From JBFLVU01 sp964589625 (lineage in GTDB: Bacteria; Acidobacteriota; UBA4820; DSQY01), in contig CAZPSH010000001.1 in NCBI GenBank assembly GCA_964589625.1, positions 130,645 to 194,644 on the forward strand: a stretch of 64,000 bases of DNA, written 5' to 3'. The notes below the pieces were generated by a model. That model was not told where the DNA came from. It was given only the letters and a program-made list of their open reading frames with translations, and made no database searches. Below are positions 24,302 through 32,745 of the stretch, one piece after another (position 1 is the first letter of the stretch; every line of letters starts with the position of its first letter). Made by a program: the position numbers and the translations under genes.

Positions 24302-25276
24302 ATGAAAGCGATCACGATTCCCTCGTATGGCGGCCCCGATATGCTCTCCCTGGCAGATGTCCCCAAACGCGACCCTTTTGGCACTCAGCTCCTGGTCAGG
24401 GTGGCCGCCTGCGGAGTCAACCCCGTGGACGCCAAGATTCGAAACGGGGCCCTTCCTCTCCCCTTCACCTTCCCCCTCATCCTCGGCTACGACGTATCGG
24501 GGACCGTTGAGGCCGCGGGCCCGGGCGTCCGGGATTTTGGTCCCGGGGACGAAGTCTTCTTCTCGGGCGAGTTGCTCGATCCAGGGGCCTACGCCGAATA
24601 CGTAATCGTCGACGAATCCGTGGCGGCCTTCAAGCCCGTGGGACTGAGCCATGTGGAGGCAGCCTCCGTACCCGTGGCGGGCATGACCGCTTGGCAGGCC
24701 CTCTTCGACAGGGCGGGGGCCGGCCCGGGGGATGTCGTGCTCGTTCATGGGGCGGCCGGAGGCGTCGGCTCGATGGCGGTTCAACTCGCCTCCTGGGCGG
24801 GATGCGAGGTCCTGGCCACTTGCGGAAAGTCGAACGCCGCCTATGTGGAAGACCTGGGCGCCGATTTGGTCATCGACTACAGGTCTCAGGACTTCGTCCA
24901 GGAGGTCCTGGAGGCCAGCGCTGGCGAAGGGGCAAGCGTTGTCGTCGACACGGTGGGCGGAGAGGTCTTGACCCGGAGCCTCGAGGCCCTCATGCCTGGG
25001 GGCCGGCTGGTGAGTATCGTTCCCGAGAACCTGTCAGGGCTTCCTCTGGATGCTCTCCGACCCGGATTCATGCGGAACGCCGAAATCCACCTCCACTTCA
25101 TGGAGCGACGCCGCGATGCCCTGGATGCCCTGGCCAGGCTCTTTGAACGGGGCTTCCTCGAGCCCTCGGTGGAGGAAGTCATCCCCTTGGATCCCAAACG
25201 GATCGGGAGTGCTCACGTCCGGATGGAATCTTCCCACGGCCGGGGCAAGATCGTGATCCAGGTGGATAAGGAGTGA
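24302..25276 (+). CDS. Quinone-oxidoreductase-like NADP-dependent reductase (MDR family)
   Basis: A 324-residue zinc-independent medium-chain dehydrogenase/reductase. N-terminal GroES-like domain with AACGVNPVDAKIRNG and LILGYDVSGTVEAAGPGV; nucleotide-binding domain with VLVHGAAGGVGSMAVQLA (about 141-158) and the tail VRMESSHGRGKIVI, typical of the quinone oxidoreductase group. No structural or catalytic zinc ligands are visible. A strong TAAGGAGG site precedes the ATG. It overlaps the next gene's upstream region and may be co-transcribed with it. Substrate unknown. Confidence 0.85.
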   Translation: MKAITIPSYGGPDMLSLADVPKRDPFGTQLLVRVAACGVNPVDAKIRNGALPLPFTFPLILGYDVSGTVEAAGPGVRDFGPGDEVFFSGELLDPGAYAEYVIVDESVAAFKPVGLSHVEAASVPVAGMTAWQALFDRAGAGPGDVVLVHGAAGGVGSMAVQLASWAGCEVLATCGKSNAAYVEDLGADLVIDYRSQDFVQEVLEASAGEGASVVVDTVGGEVLTRSLEALMPGGRLVSIVPENLSGLPLDALRPGFMRNAEIHLHFMERRRDALDALARLFERGFLEPSVEEVIPLDPKRIGSAHVRMESSHGRGKIVIQVDKE

Positions 25277-25281
25277 CCGCC

Positions 25282-26292
25282 ATGAGGCCCCGCTTGCCTC
25301 TCTCCGCGCTTCTTCTCGCCGGCTTCCTTTTGGTCCCGGCCCTGCCCTCCCGGGCCTATTCGGATATCGAAGGACGCGTTTCCTACGTGGGCGTCAACGG
25401 GCACATCCCTTCCACCCAGGATTTCGAGCGCATGCGGGAGGCGGGGATCTACTGGGTGAGGGTGGATTTCACCTGGGATGTGGTGGAGCCCAGCCCCGGC
25501 CAATATCGCTGGGCAATACTAGACCGGGTCGTTTCGGATGCCGAGCGCAACGGCATCAACCTACTCGCCATTCTTGGGTACACCCCCAAGTGGGCCACTG
25601 CGGGTTCAGACCGCTACTCCCCCCCGAGGGACACCCAGGAATGGAAGACCTTCGTGGCCACGATCGTCGGAAGGTACCGGGGGCGAATCCGCCATTGGAG
25701 CCTCTGGAACGAACCCAATTCCGACACCTTCTTCCACGGAACCGTAGAGCATTTCATCCGAGAGGTCTTCATTCCTGGCGCCAACGCCGCCAAGACCGCC
25801 AATCCCGACTGCCGCATCGTAGGGCCCGACCTGGCCCACCTATCGGGCTCGGATTGGGACAAATGGCTGGACCGGATCTGCGCAGAGGCCGGACCTCACA
25901 TCGACGTGGTCTCCCACCACGTGTACAAGGAGAAGCCCAAAGACGTCCTGAGAGAACTCGACGGGCGCAAGAAGTTCTTTGAGGGACCGACCGTCAAGGA
26001 GATCCTGAAGAAGCACCGCATGCTCTCCAAGCCCTTTTGGCTCACCGAGACGGGATGGCGGACGACGGAGGTGGGCGAGGACCGACAAGCCGGAAACCTC
26101 ATTTCCCTCCTGAAGAACACAAGTAAAAAGGCTTGGATTTACAAGGTTTTTATCTTCGAATGGCGAGACTCGCCCCAACTCCCCGGCTACGGCTTGTTGC
26201 GGGGTGACGATTCCCCGAAGGCTTCGTATACCGCCGTGAAGGGGTACGCCGCGTACCTTCGAGCCCGCCGGCGGAATGCACGAACAGGGTAG
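25282..26292 (+). CDS. Secreted clan GH-A glycoside hydrolase
   Basis: A 336-residue protein with a signal peptide (LSALLLAGFLLVPALPSRA) and a TIM-barrel glycosidase. The acid/base is Glu144 in LWNEPNSD and the nucleophile is Glu256 in WLTETGWR, both in the spacing of clan GH-A (GH5/GH39-like). N-terminal barrel strands read YWVRVDFTWDVVEPSPG, typical of GH39-like cellulase-superfamily proteins. ATG 25282 is chosen (AAGGAG 8 bp upstream) over GTG 25273, which overlaps the previous stop. The polysaccharide target cannot be named. Confidence 0.82.
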   Translation: MRPRLPLSALLLAGFLLVPALPSRAYSDIEGRVSYVGVNGHIPSTQDFERMREAGIYWVRVDFTWDVVEPSPGQYRWAILDRVVSDAERNGINLLAILGYTPKWATAGSDRYSPPRDTQEWKTFVATIVGRYRGRIRHWSLWNEPNSDTFFHGTVEHFIREVFIPGANAAKTANPDCRIVGPDLAHLSGSDWDKWLDRICAEAGPHIDVVSHHVYKEKPKDVLRELDGRKKFFEGPTVKEILKKHRMLSKPFWLTETGWRTTEVGEDRQAGNLISLLKNTSKKAWIYKVFIFEWRDSPQLPGYGLLRGDDSPKASYTAVKGYAAYLRARRRNARTG

Positions 26293-26313
26293 GCGGTCCG
26301 TCTGGCTCTAGGA

Positions 26314-27855
26314 TCAGTGCCAGCCGATCTTTTCCTCGTTCTCGTAGCAGACCCGGCCGAGAATGTAGGTGGATACGAGATTGAGGTAGACCGTCACGGG
26401 TGCGAGGGCCAGGGCCCCGGCCACCGGCACCTTCCCAAGGAAGGCCCCCGCCACTCCGCCGATCACCAGCAGGGACAGCCACAGGACCACCGCGATGAAG
26501 TAGGGTCCTCCGATCCTGAAGATGATCCGGAAGATGAGGATCGGATTCAGGGCCGGAAGGACGGTGTCGAAGACGGCCACGATGGCCATGCAGATGGGCA
26601 GGTACACCAGGTAGAAAAGGCCCACGAGGAGAACGAGCACAAACAGGGGCCCCAGGGCCGCAACGATGGCTTCCTTGGATCCGGCCGCTCCGGCCATGCC
26701 CGCCATCACACCGATGCTCGCCCCCCCGACGCAGAAGAGGAGGATGACCGGGATGAGGCTGATGAGTACGACGAGAATCGTCTTGAGGAAGGTGACCACC
26801 ATGTCCCAGTAGTTTGTCGCGTCAGGCCATTCGGGAAGGTCGTAGGAACCGTTGGCCACTTCGCGGATCAGGTGGATGTAAAACGTGGCCTGGACGCAGG
26901 CCAGAACGAACACGGCGGCCATCCCCACCAGGGGAGCGAACTGGCAGGGGACCTTGAGGACCTCCAGGAAGGCCATGAAAAGGAAGTAGATCCAGGCGCC
27001 CCCTTTGAAGGGCGACGCGAAGACCTGTCCCAGATCGCGGTAGAAGGGAGTCCACTTTGCCCGCCGGTGAAGCGCCGCCGTGGTTCCACCGCAGGCCGCG
27101 CAGAGAAAGACGGGCTTAACGCCCGGCTGGCCCTGCAAGGGCTTGAGGCAGGCCTCGCAAAGAAACCTCCCGCACCGGGCGCAGGTCCTTGCCGGCGGGG
27201 TGTCGGGATGGGCGTAACACCGATCCTCATCGCCGATGGCGTCGGGGGGGGGCTCCTCCGCGGCGGACGATCCCGCGGGCCGAGCCACGAGCGCCGCCAG
27301 GACCGGGATGGCGGCCACTGTTGCCCACGCCCCTCCCGTGGGCTTCACGGGCTGGTCGAGGGAAAGTCTCCCGCTTTCCGCAAGCTCCCGCATTTCCTCG
27401 TGAGTGAAGGGACCGAGTTCGCTGTCCCCCAGCTTGACGGTCCAGGTGTCGGAGGACCCGCGCTCCTGCCGGGCCGGACTTGCGGCCCGTGGGTCTTCCA
27501 GACGGAGGCTTCCATCCCGGTGAAGAACGAGGCGGACGCCGCATCCCTTGCAGGGTCCCTTCGCCCCCGATGCCGGGAGACGCGATGGGTCCACTTCGTG
27601 GGGATGGCCGCAGGAAGGACAGCGGAAGGTGAGCCTGCCGGAGGGGGGCGGTGGAGGTTCCGGAGGCGCCAGAGAGGCCTCGACCGCCGGTCTCGCCTCC
27701 ACGGGGGTCGCGCCCAGCATCCGCCCGTCCGGGAACAAGGTCATGACCGCGCCGCACGCCCCGCAGGGGCCGCGCAGACCCTGGGGCGGAATCCGGACCT
27801 CGGGTAACGCGAAGGCCCGCCCGCAGGCATCGCACCGGAAGCGAATGCTCCCCAT
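26314..27855 (-). CDS. Multi-zinc-ribbon, GYF-like membrane protein
   Basis: A 513-residue mosaic protein. Two MJ0042-type zinc ribbons (FRCDACGRAF...CGACG, about 6-35; FRCPSCGHPHEVD...CKGCG, about 76-105) come first. A GYF_2-like domain follows (WTVKLGDSELGPFTHEEMRE, about 137-190), then a B-box-like zinc site (CYAHPDTPPARTCARCGRFL, about 215-235). The C-terminal half (about 270-510) has five or six membrane helices of the DUF4013 kind. ATG 27855 follows a G-rich site. Such zinc-ribbon/GYF fusions are common, uncharacterised membrane proteins in deep-branching Gram-negatives; a sensory or protein-binding role is inference. Confidence 0.75.
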   Translation of the reverse strand: MGSIRFRCDACGRAFALPEVRIPPQGLRGPCGACGAVMTLFPDGRMLGATPVEARPAVEASLAPPEPPPPPSGRLTFRCPSCGHPHEVDPSRLPASGAKGPCKGCGVRLVLHRDGSLRLEDPRAASPARQERGSSDTWTVKLGDSELGPFTHEEMRELAESGRLSLDQPVKPTGGAWATVAAIPVLAALVARPAGSSAAEEPPPDAIGDEDRCYAHPDTPPARTCARCGRFLCEACLKPLQGQPGVKPVFLCAACGGTTAALHRRAKWTPFYRDLGQVFASPFKGGAWIYFLFMAFLEVLKVPCQFAPLVGMAAVFVLACVQATFYIHLIREVANGSYDLPEWPDATNYWDMVVTFLKTILVVLISLIPVILLFCVGGASIGVMAGMAGAAGSKEAIVAALGPLFVLVLLVGLFYLVYLPICMAIVAVFDTVLPALNPILIFRIIFRIGGPYFIAVVLWLSLLVIGGVAGAFLGKVPVAGALALAPVTVYLNLVSTYILGRVCYENEEKIGWH

Positions 27856-27933
27856 CCCTACCCCCTGGGGCCAGAGGATAGCACAGCAGAGAGAAGGGAA
27901 CACCCATGTGCACTCCCGCCCCGGCGGGAGGCT

Positions 27934-27942
27934 TGGTATAAT
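27934..27942 (+). promoter_or_regulatory. Extended -10 promoter element for the DUF1207 gene
   Basis: TGG-TATAAT (TATAAT 27937-27942), a perfect -10 with an extended TGn, 53 bp before the start codon. No good -35 is visible at the right distance. An inverted repeat (CCCGC/GCGGG) lies just upstream. Confidence 0.5.
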
Positions 27943-27994
27943 TCGCAGGCGAACCCGGCCGAGGTCAACGAGTCGGCCGTTCCTGGAGGATCCG

Positions 27995-29146
27995 ATGCCG
28001 CGCTCCGTCTCGAGGTGGTCCTTTGTAGCAGCGGCCATGGCCGCCGCTTCCCTTCTCCTCTCCCTTGGGGTGTTTCCCGCCTCCCCGCCTTCCTCGGACG
28101 AGTTTTTAAAGGGATACCTGACCGCACTGCTCGAACGGGAGCTTGGACTGAGCCCGGAACGCTTCTCGCTTGAGGTCTCGGGTGGTGTGGCCCGAGTCCG
28201 GCTGCCGGGCGCCGACGAGGCCCTGATCCAGACCGTCGAGGAGAAACTCTCCTCGGTGCGCGACCTGGCCGATCTGGTCGTTCTGGCGACGCCTCCGTCG
28301 GCTCCGGCGGGAAAAGTGGGTCGCGCCGTCTACTCGGCGCGCGAGGCGCTGGGCCTCTCCTCCGAGTCGGCCATCTTCCCGGCCGGAGACGTTTTTCAGC
28401 CCCTCATGGCCGACGTGAAGCAGCCCCAGTTCTTCGTCGGCTTCCGCAGGTTGCGTACCTTCGGCCAGACGCCCGATCCCGAGTTCGACACGTTCACGAT
28501 GGCCGCGGTCGCCTACGGAGGCGGGTTTGGACTTTACCGCCGCCTGGGCCGCAGGCCGGGAGAAGGGCTGCAGGTGGGGCTGGACGGCGCCCTCTTCGCC
28601 CAGTTCGACATGGATGCCCCTTCCGACGATCTCCTCAACGCCGACTACACGGTGGGCATCCCCATCACCTACCGCGAGCGGGGCTTCTCGGCGCGGCTGA
28701 GGGTCTACCATCAGAGTTCTCACCTCGGAGACGAGTTCCTCCTGCATTACCGACCCGATCGGATCAACCTTTCTTACGAGGGGATCCAGCTCACGCTATC
28801 GGGGGAAAACGGGCCCTGGAGACTCTACGGCGGAGGAGAATGGCTCTTGACCCGGGACCCTCACGACCTGCACCGCGGGTCCCTGCAGACGGGACTCGAA
28901 TTCCGAAGTGCGGATCCCCTGCTCTGGGGCGGCCGTCCCGTCGCGGCCATGGACGTGAAGAGTTACGGGGAGAACCGCTGGACCCCCAGCTACAGCGTTC
29001 GGGCGGGACTCGAATTCGGCCCCGCGGACCCCGCTCGCCGACACTTGAGGCTTATGGCCGAAGGATACCGGGGCTTCGCCCCCTACGGGCAGTTCTATCA
29101 GGAGAAGGTGGAGTACCTCGGGGTGGCCGTCACCTTCACCTACTGA
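27995..29146 (+). CDS. DUF1207 outer-membrane-type protein with N-terminal BON-like domain
   Basis: A 383-residue exported protein. The signal sequence (FVAAAMAAASLLLSLGVFP) is followed by a BON-like domain (about 35-105: FSLEVSGGVARVRLPGADEA and VEEKLSSVRDLADLVVLAT), then the DUF1207 beta-barrel-like region from about 135. The latter contains the family hallmark RVYHQSSHLGDEFLLHY and ends in an aromatic residue (VAVTFTY), as expected for an outer-membrane barrel. GGAGGA precedes the ATG. The function of DUF1207 is unknown. Confidence 0.75.
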   Translation: MPRSVSRWSFVAAAMAAASLLLSLGVFPASPPSSDEFLKGYLTALLERELGLSPERFSLEVSGGVARVRLPGADEALIQTVEEKLSSVRDLADLVVLATPPSAPAGKVGRAVYSAREALGLSSESAIFPAGDVFQPLMADVKQPQFFVGFRRLRTFGQTPDPEFDTFTMAAVAYGGGFGLYRRLGRRPGEGLQVGLDGALFAQFDMDAPSDDLLNADYTVGIPITYRERGFSARLRVYHQSSHLGDEFLLHYRPDRINLSYEGIQLTLSGENGPWRLYGGGEWLLTRDPHDLHRGSLQTGLEFRSADPLLWGGRPVAAMDVKSYGENRWTPSYSVRAGLEFGPADPARRHLRLMAEGYRGFAPYGQFYQEKVEYLGVAVTFTY

Positions 29147-29922
29147 CCGAGGACTTCCGAGAGAAAGTCCCTCATGGCCTCCCAGGACCTCCGGTCGGCC
29201 CGCGCGTCGTAGGCCGCCCCCTTCGATGGGTCTGTGCCCGCCCCGGGGTCCGTGAAGGCATGAACTGCCCCTCCGTAAGCCGTTACCTGCCAGTCGGCGC
29301 CCGACTGGCGCATCTCCTCCTCGAAGGCGGCCACCTGAGCCGGAGGCACCCAAGGATCGTCCCCGCCGTGGAGAACTAGAATCGAGGCCCGGATCGACCC
29401 GTGGGACGCCGGTGAGGGCGTATCGAGGCCGCCGTGGAAGGAGACCACGCCCCTCAGCCCCGCCCCGCTCCGAGCCAGTTCCAGGACACCGGTCCCACCA
29501 AAGCAGTAGCCGATGGCTGCAATCCGCGTCCGGTCCACTCCCGGGTCGCCCCGGAGGCATTCGAGGGCGGCGCCCAGCCTTCGTCGATACAGAGATCTGT
29601 CCTTCTTGTAGACGCCCGCCAATGCGCCCGCCTCCTGGGGCGTCGAGGCGCGAACGCCTATTCCGTAGACGTCCGCGCAAAGCACGACGTAACCGAGGCG
29701 GGCGAGTTCCTCGGCCCTTCCTTTCTCGAAGCCCGTCAACCCCTTCCACTGGTGGACGACCAGAATGCCGGGCCGGGCCCCCCTCACATCGACGTCGGCC
29801 ACACGATAGCCTTCAAGGACCGTCTCTCCTTCCCTGTATTCGACGATCGCGCCACGTACCTCGGCTCCTGACCGGAGGGCCACCGAAAGAGCCACCGCCG
29901 CCGCGAAAACGAAACGTCTCAT
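29140..29922 (-). CDS. Exported dienelactone hydrolase family protein
   Basis: A 260-residue alpha/beta hydrolase of the dienelactone hydrolase family. Signal peptide MRRFVFAAAVALSVALRSGA. Catalytic Cys in AIGYCFGGTG, Asp in LHGGDDPWVP and His in YGGAVHAFTDP, the Cys-His-Asp triad of the family. ATG 29922 follows GGGAGG. Its last codons overlap the convergent DUF1207 gene by 7 bp. Such periplasmic homologues are common and their substrates are mostly unknown. Confidence 0.85.
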   Translation of the reverse strand: MRRFVFAAAVALSVALRSGAEVRGAIVEYREGETVLEGYRVADVDVRGARPGILVVHQWKGLTGFEKGRAEELARLGYVVLCADVYGIGVRASTPQEAGALAGVYKKDRSLYRRRLGAALECLRGDPGVDRTRIAAIGYCFGGTGVLELARSGAGLRGVVSFHGGLDTPSPASHGSIRASILVLHGGDDPWVPPAQVAAFEEEMRQSGADWQVTAYGGAVHAFTDPGAGTDPSKGAAYDARADRRSWEAMRDFLSEVLGQ

Positions 29923-30346
29923 GTGTGCCTCCCAAACGGTAACGCTGGGGCGTGGGATCGCTATTTCGAGGGGTGGCGGCTCCCTCGGGGATCGGCGGAT
30001 CTTCCCGGCGGACCTCACTTGCTTCAAGACCGCGACTCCTTGGCCAGCGCGGCGCCCAGCAGGGCCAAGGAGACCCTGGCAATCGGCGAGGTTGAGGACG
30101 GGCCCAGAAGGAACCACAGGCCAGCGGAGCCCGAGGTCGCGGGGAGGGCCCTGGCCTCCCGACACGCCGTTTTCGATCCTGCCGGACGGCTACGGCTACG
30201 AGGCGGGCCATCCCCACGACCACGGAGATGAAAGCGAGGGGCACGCGAGATTCCATGACTGACCACTTCGTCGAGAAGGACACGGGCCTTTCGCGGCCAG
30301 GTCCTCGCGGCTGTATACTTCAGCCTTCAGGGAGGGGACCGATTCC
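29923..30346. other. Intergenic region with a possible broken small gene and the hutU promoter
   Basis: Besides the decayed minus-strand frame at 30024-30256, the region holds a TATACT box at 30314-30319 that may be the -10 element of hutU (start 30347). The -35 is weak. Nothing else is recognised. Confidence 0.4.
30024..30256 (-). pseudogene. Possible frameshifted small membrane protein
   Basis: From ATG 30256 one frame gives MESRVPLAFISVVVGMARL, a convincing membrane-helix start. It then turns into Arg/Pro-rich nonsense. A second frame (from about 30175) gives TSGSAGLWFLLGPSS and IARVSLALLGAALAKESRS, a convincing second helix, to a stop at 30024. One indel near 30165-30200 would join the two into a two-helix protein of about 75 residues. 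No family recognised. Confidence 0.3.
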
Positions 30347-32356
30347 ATGGCCACGAGATTTGAACTCGATTTCGACGCGCTTCCGCCAAAGAGAACCTTC
30401 GATCCCGGCGTCCGACGAGCGCCAAGTCGGGGCTTTCGCTTGAACCGAAAGGACGCCGAAACGGCCTTGAAGAACGCCCTGCGCTACGTCCCCGCCCGCT
30501 TCCACGACGAGCTGGCGCCCGAATTCATGGAGGAACTGCTCACCCGGGGCCGCATCTATGGATACCGCTTCCGCCCCGAGGGAAGGATCTACGGGCGTCC
30601 CATCCAAGAATACCCGGGAAGGATTCTGGACGCCCAAGGCATTCAGGTCATGATCGACAACAACCTCGATTTCGAGGTGGCCCTCTACCCCTACGAACTG
30701 GTCACCTACGGCGAGACGGGACAGGTTTGCCAGAACTGGATGCAGTACCTTCTCATAAAGAAGTACCTCGCCGAAATGGACGAAAACCAGACCCTCGTGG
30801 TCTCGTCGGGGCACCCCGTGGGCCTTTTCCCCAGCCGCCCCGAGGCGCCGAGGGCCATCCTGACCAACGGGCTCATGGTGGGGATGTTCGACACGCCCGA
30901 TGAGTTTCACCGCCTAGCGGCGATGGGGTGCGTGAATTACGGCCAGATGACGGCGGGGGGCTGGATGTACATCGGTCCCCAGGGCATCGTCCACGGCACC
31001 TACATCACCCTCCTGAACGCGGGGCGCCTCTACCTGGGCATTCCTCAGGATGGGGACCTCCGCGGCCACCTCTTCCTGACCTCCGGCTTGGGCGGGATGT
31101 CCGGCGCCCAGCCCAAGGCGGCCGATATCGCCGGCGCCGTCTCGGTTACCGCCGAGGTGGACGCCAGCCGAATCGAGACCCGGCACCGGCAGGGGTGGGT
31201 TGGGCGCGTCTCCGGCGATCTGGCGGAGATCGAAGCCTGGGTGCATGATGCCCTCTCCAGAAAGGAGCCCCTGTCCATCGCCTACCACGGCAACGTAGTG
31301 GACATGCTGGAGTACGCCGATGCCCACGCTTGGCCGGCGGAACTTCTCTCGGACCAGACCTCGTGCCACGCCGTGTACGAGGGCGGCTACTGCCCCGCGG
31401 GACTCACCTACGAGGAGGCAACGACTCTCCTCAAGGACGATTTCTCTTCCTTCAAGAAACGGGTGGACGAGAGCCTCCTGCGGCACTTCCGCGTTCTCAA
31501 GCGCCTGACCGCAAAGGGTTCGCGGTTCTGGGACTACGGAAACTCGTTCATGAAAGCCGTGTTCGACGCGGGCGCAAGGGAGATTTCGAGAAACGCCGTC
31601 GATACCAACGATGGATTTATCTGGCCCTCCTACGTGGAGGACATCATGGGGCCCATGTGCTTCGATTTCGGGTACGGCCCTTTCCGGTGGGTCTGCCTGA
31701 GCGGAAAGCCGGAGGACTTGGACAGGACCGACGCCGCGGCGGCCTCGTGCATCGATCCGAATCGCCGCGGCCAGGACCGTGACAACTTCAATTGGGTCAA
31801 GAACGCCAAGAAGAACCGTCTCGTCGTCGGCACCCAGGCCCGCATCCTCTACACCGACGCCGAAGGCCGCGTCCGAATCGCCCTCGCCTTCAACGCGATG
31901 GTCCGCAGGGGCGAGATCGGTCCCGTCATCCTTGGCCGTGACCACCATGACACGCAAGGCACGGACTCCCCCTTCCGGGAGACGGCGGACATCTACGACG
32001 GGTCCGCTCTCACTTCCGACATGGCCCACCAGTGCTTTGCCGGCAACGTGGCGAGGGGGATGACCTACGTGGTCCTGAGCAACGGTGGGGGCGTGGGCAC
32101 GGGCAAGTGCTTCAACGGCGGGAACGGGATCCTGCTGGACGGATCCGAGCGCATCGACCGGGTGGTCTCCTCAGGCCTGGACTGGGACGTCATGGGCGGC
32201 GTCGCCCGCCGGGCCTGGGCCCGCAATCCAAACGCCGTGGAGACGGCTCGGCTTTGGAACGAGAGGCTCTCCGAAAAGGGCCACATCACCGAGCCGGCCC
32301 TCGCCGACGAGGGGCTCGTGCGCCAAGTCGCTGCAAAGGCCTTCGGAGAAGCCTAG
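30347..32356 (+). CDS. hutU: Urocanate hydratase
   Basis: A 669-residue urocanase, the long bacterial form. Family signatures include PEGRIYGRPIQEYPGRILDA, QMTAGGWMYIGPQGIVHGTY, the NAD-binding region with GLGGMSGAQPKAADIAG, and near the C-terminus FAGNVARGMTYVVLSNGG and GTGKCFNGGNG. It uses bound NAD to hydrate urocanate to imidazolonepropionate in histidine degradation. No other hut gene (hutH, hutI, hutG) lies within the window, so it stands alone here. Confidence 0.95.
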   Translation: MATRFELDFDALPPKRTFDPGVRRAPSRGFRLNRKDAETALKNALRYVPARFHDELAPEFMEELLTRGRIYGYRFRPEGRIYGRPIQEYPGRILDAQGIQVMIDNNLDFEVALYPYELVTYGETGQVCQNWMQYLLIKKYLAEMDENQTLVVSSGHPVGLFPSRPEAPRAILTNGLMVGMFDTPDEFHRLAAMGCVNYGQMTAGGWMYIGPQGIVHGTYITLLNAGRLYLGIPQDGDLRGHLFLTSGLGGMSGAQPKAADIAGAVSVTAEVDASRIETRHRQGWVGRVSGDLAEIEAWVHDALSRKEPLSIAYHGNVVDMLEYADAHAWPAELLSDQTSCHAVYEGGYCPAGLTYEEATTLLKDDFSSFKKRVDESLLRHFRVLKRLTAKGSRFWDYGNSFMKAVFDAGAREISRNAVDTNDGFIWPSYVEDIMGPMCFDFGYGPFRWVCLSGKPEDLDRTDAAAASCIDPNRRGQDRDNFNWVKNAKKNRLVVGTQARILYTDAEGRVRIALAFNAMVRRGEIGPVILGRDHHDTQGTDSPFRETADIYDGSALTSDMAHQCFAGNVARGMTYVVLSNGGGVGTGKCFNGGNGILLDGSERIDRVVSSGLDWDVMGGVARRAWARNPNAVETARLWNERLSEKGHITEPALADEGLVRQVAAKAFGEA

Positions 32357-32745
32357 CTTCGCCGCGTCTCCGACACGGCTTGCATCCGCACGGCAGATTA
32401 CAGGGAAGGCAGGTCCGTGTGACGCTTCTGGGCGGCCACCTCGGAAACGGAGTCAGTCCCGGTGGCATCCTCCCGTCGCCCGTCCATGTCCATGCAAGAT
32501 CCGAATCTAAGGCCTCCGGCCTGTTCGCCCCCCCCGGGATCGCCCGCCTTAGGGATGCGCGGGTCCGTTTGGAGGGCGATCTGTGGTATAATTTCGACTT
32601 TAACATGGGACAGGGGGGCGCAGGGTCTTCCTCAACCCGACAGAACTTTGGTTGATTCGCAGCCCCCAGGGGTGCAGGAGCCTGTCCCGTCCGCTCGCGG
32701 GGCCCGAGATCGAGGCTTCCCGAACCTGGAAGCGCGGGAGTGAAG
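32357..32745. other. Intergenic region upstream of pit, no gene
   Basis: No convincing frame on either strand. It contains an extended -10 element at 32584-32592, giving a leader of about 150 nt before pit. No riboswitch-like fold or Pho box could be recognised by eye. Confidence 0.4.
32584..32592 (+). promoter_or_regulatory. Extended -10 promoter element for pit
   Basis: TGG-TATAAT (TATAAT 32587-32592), followed by TTCG, nearly identical to the element before the DUF1207 gene at 27934. No clear -35. It lies about 155 bp upstream of the pit start. Confidence 0.45.
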
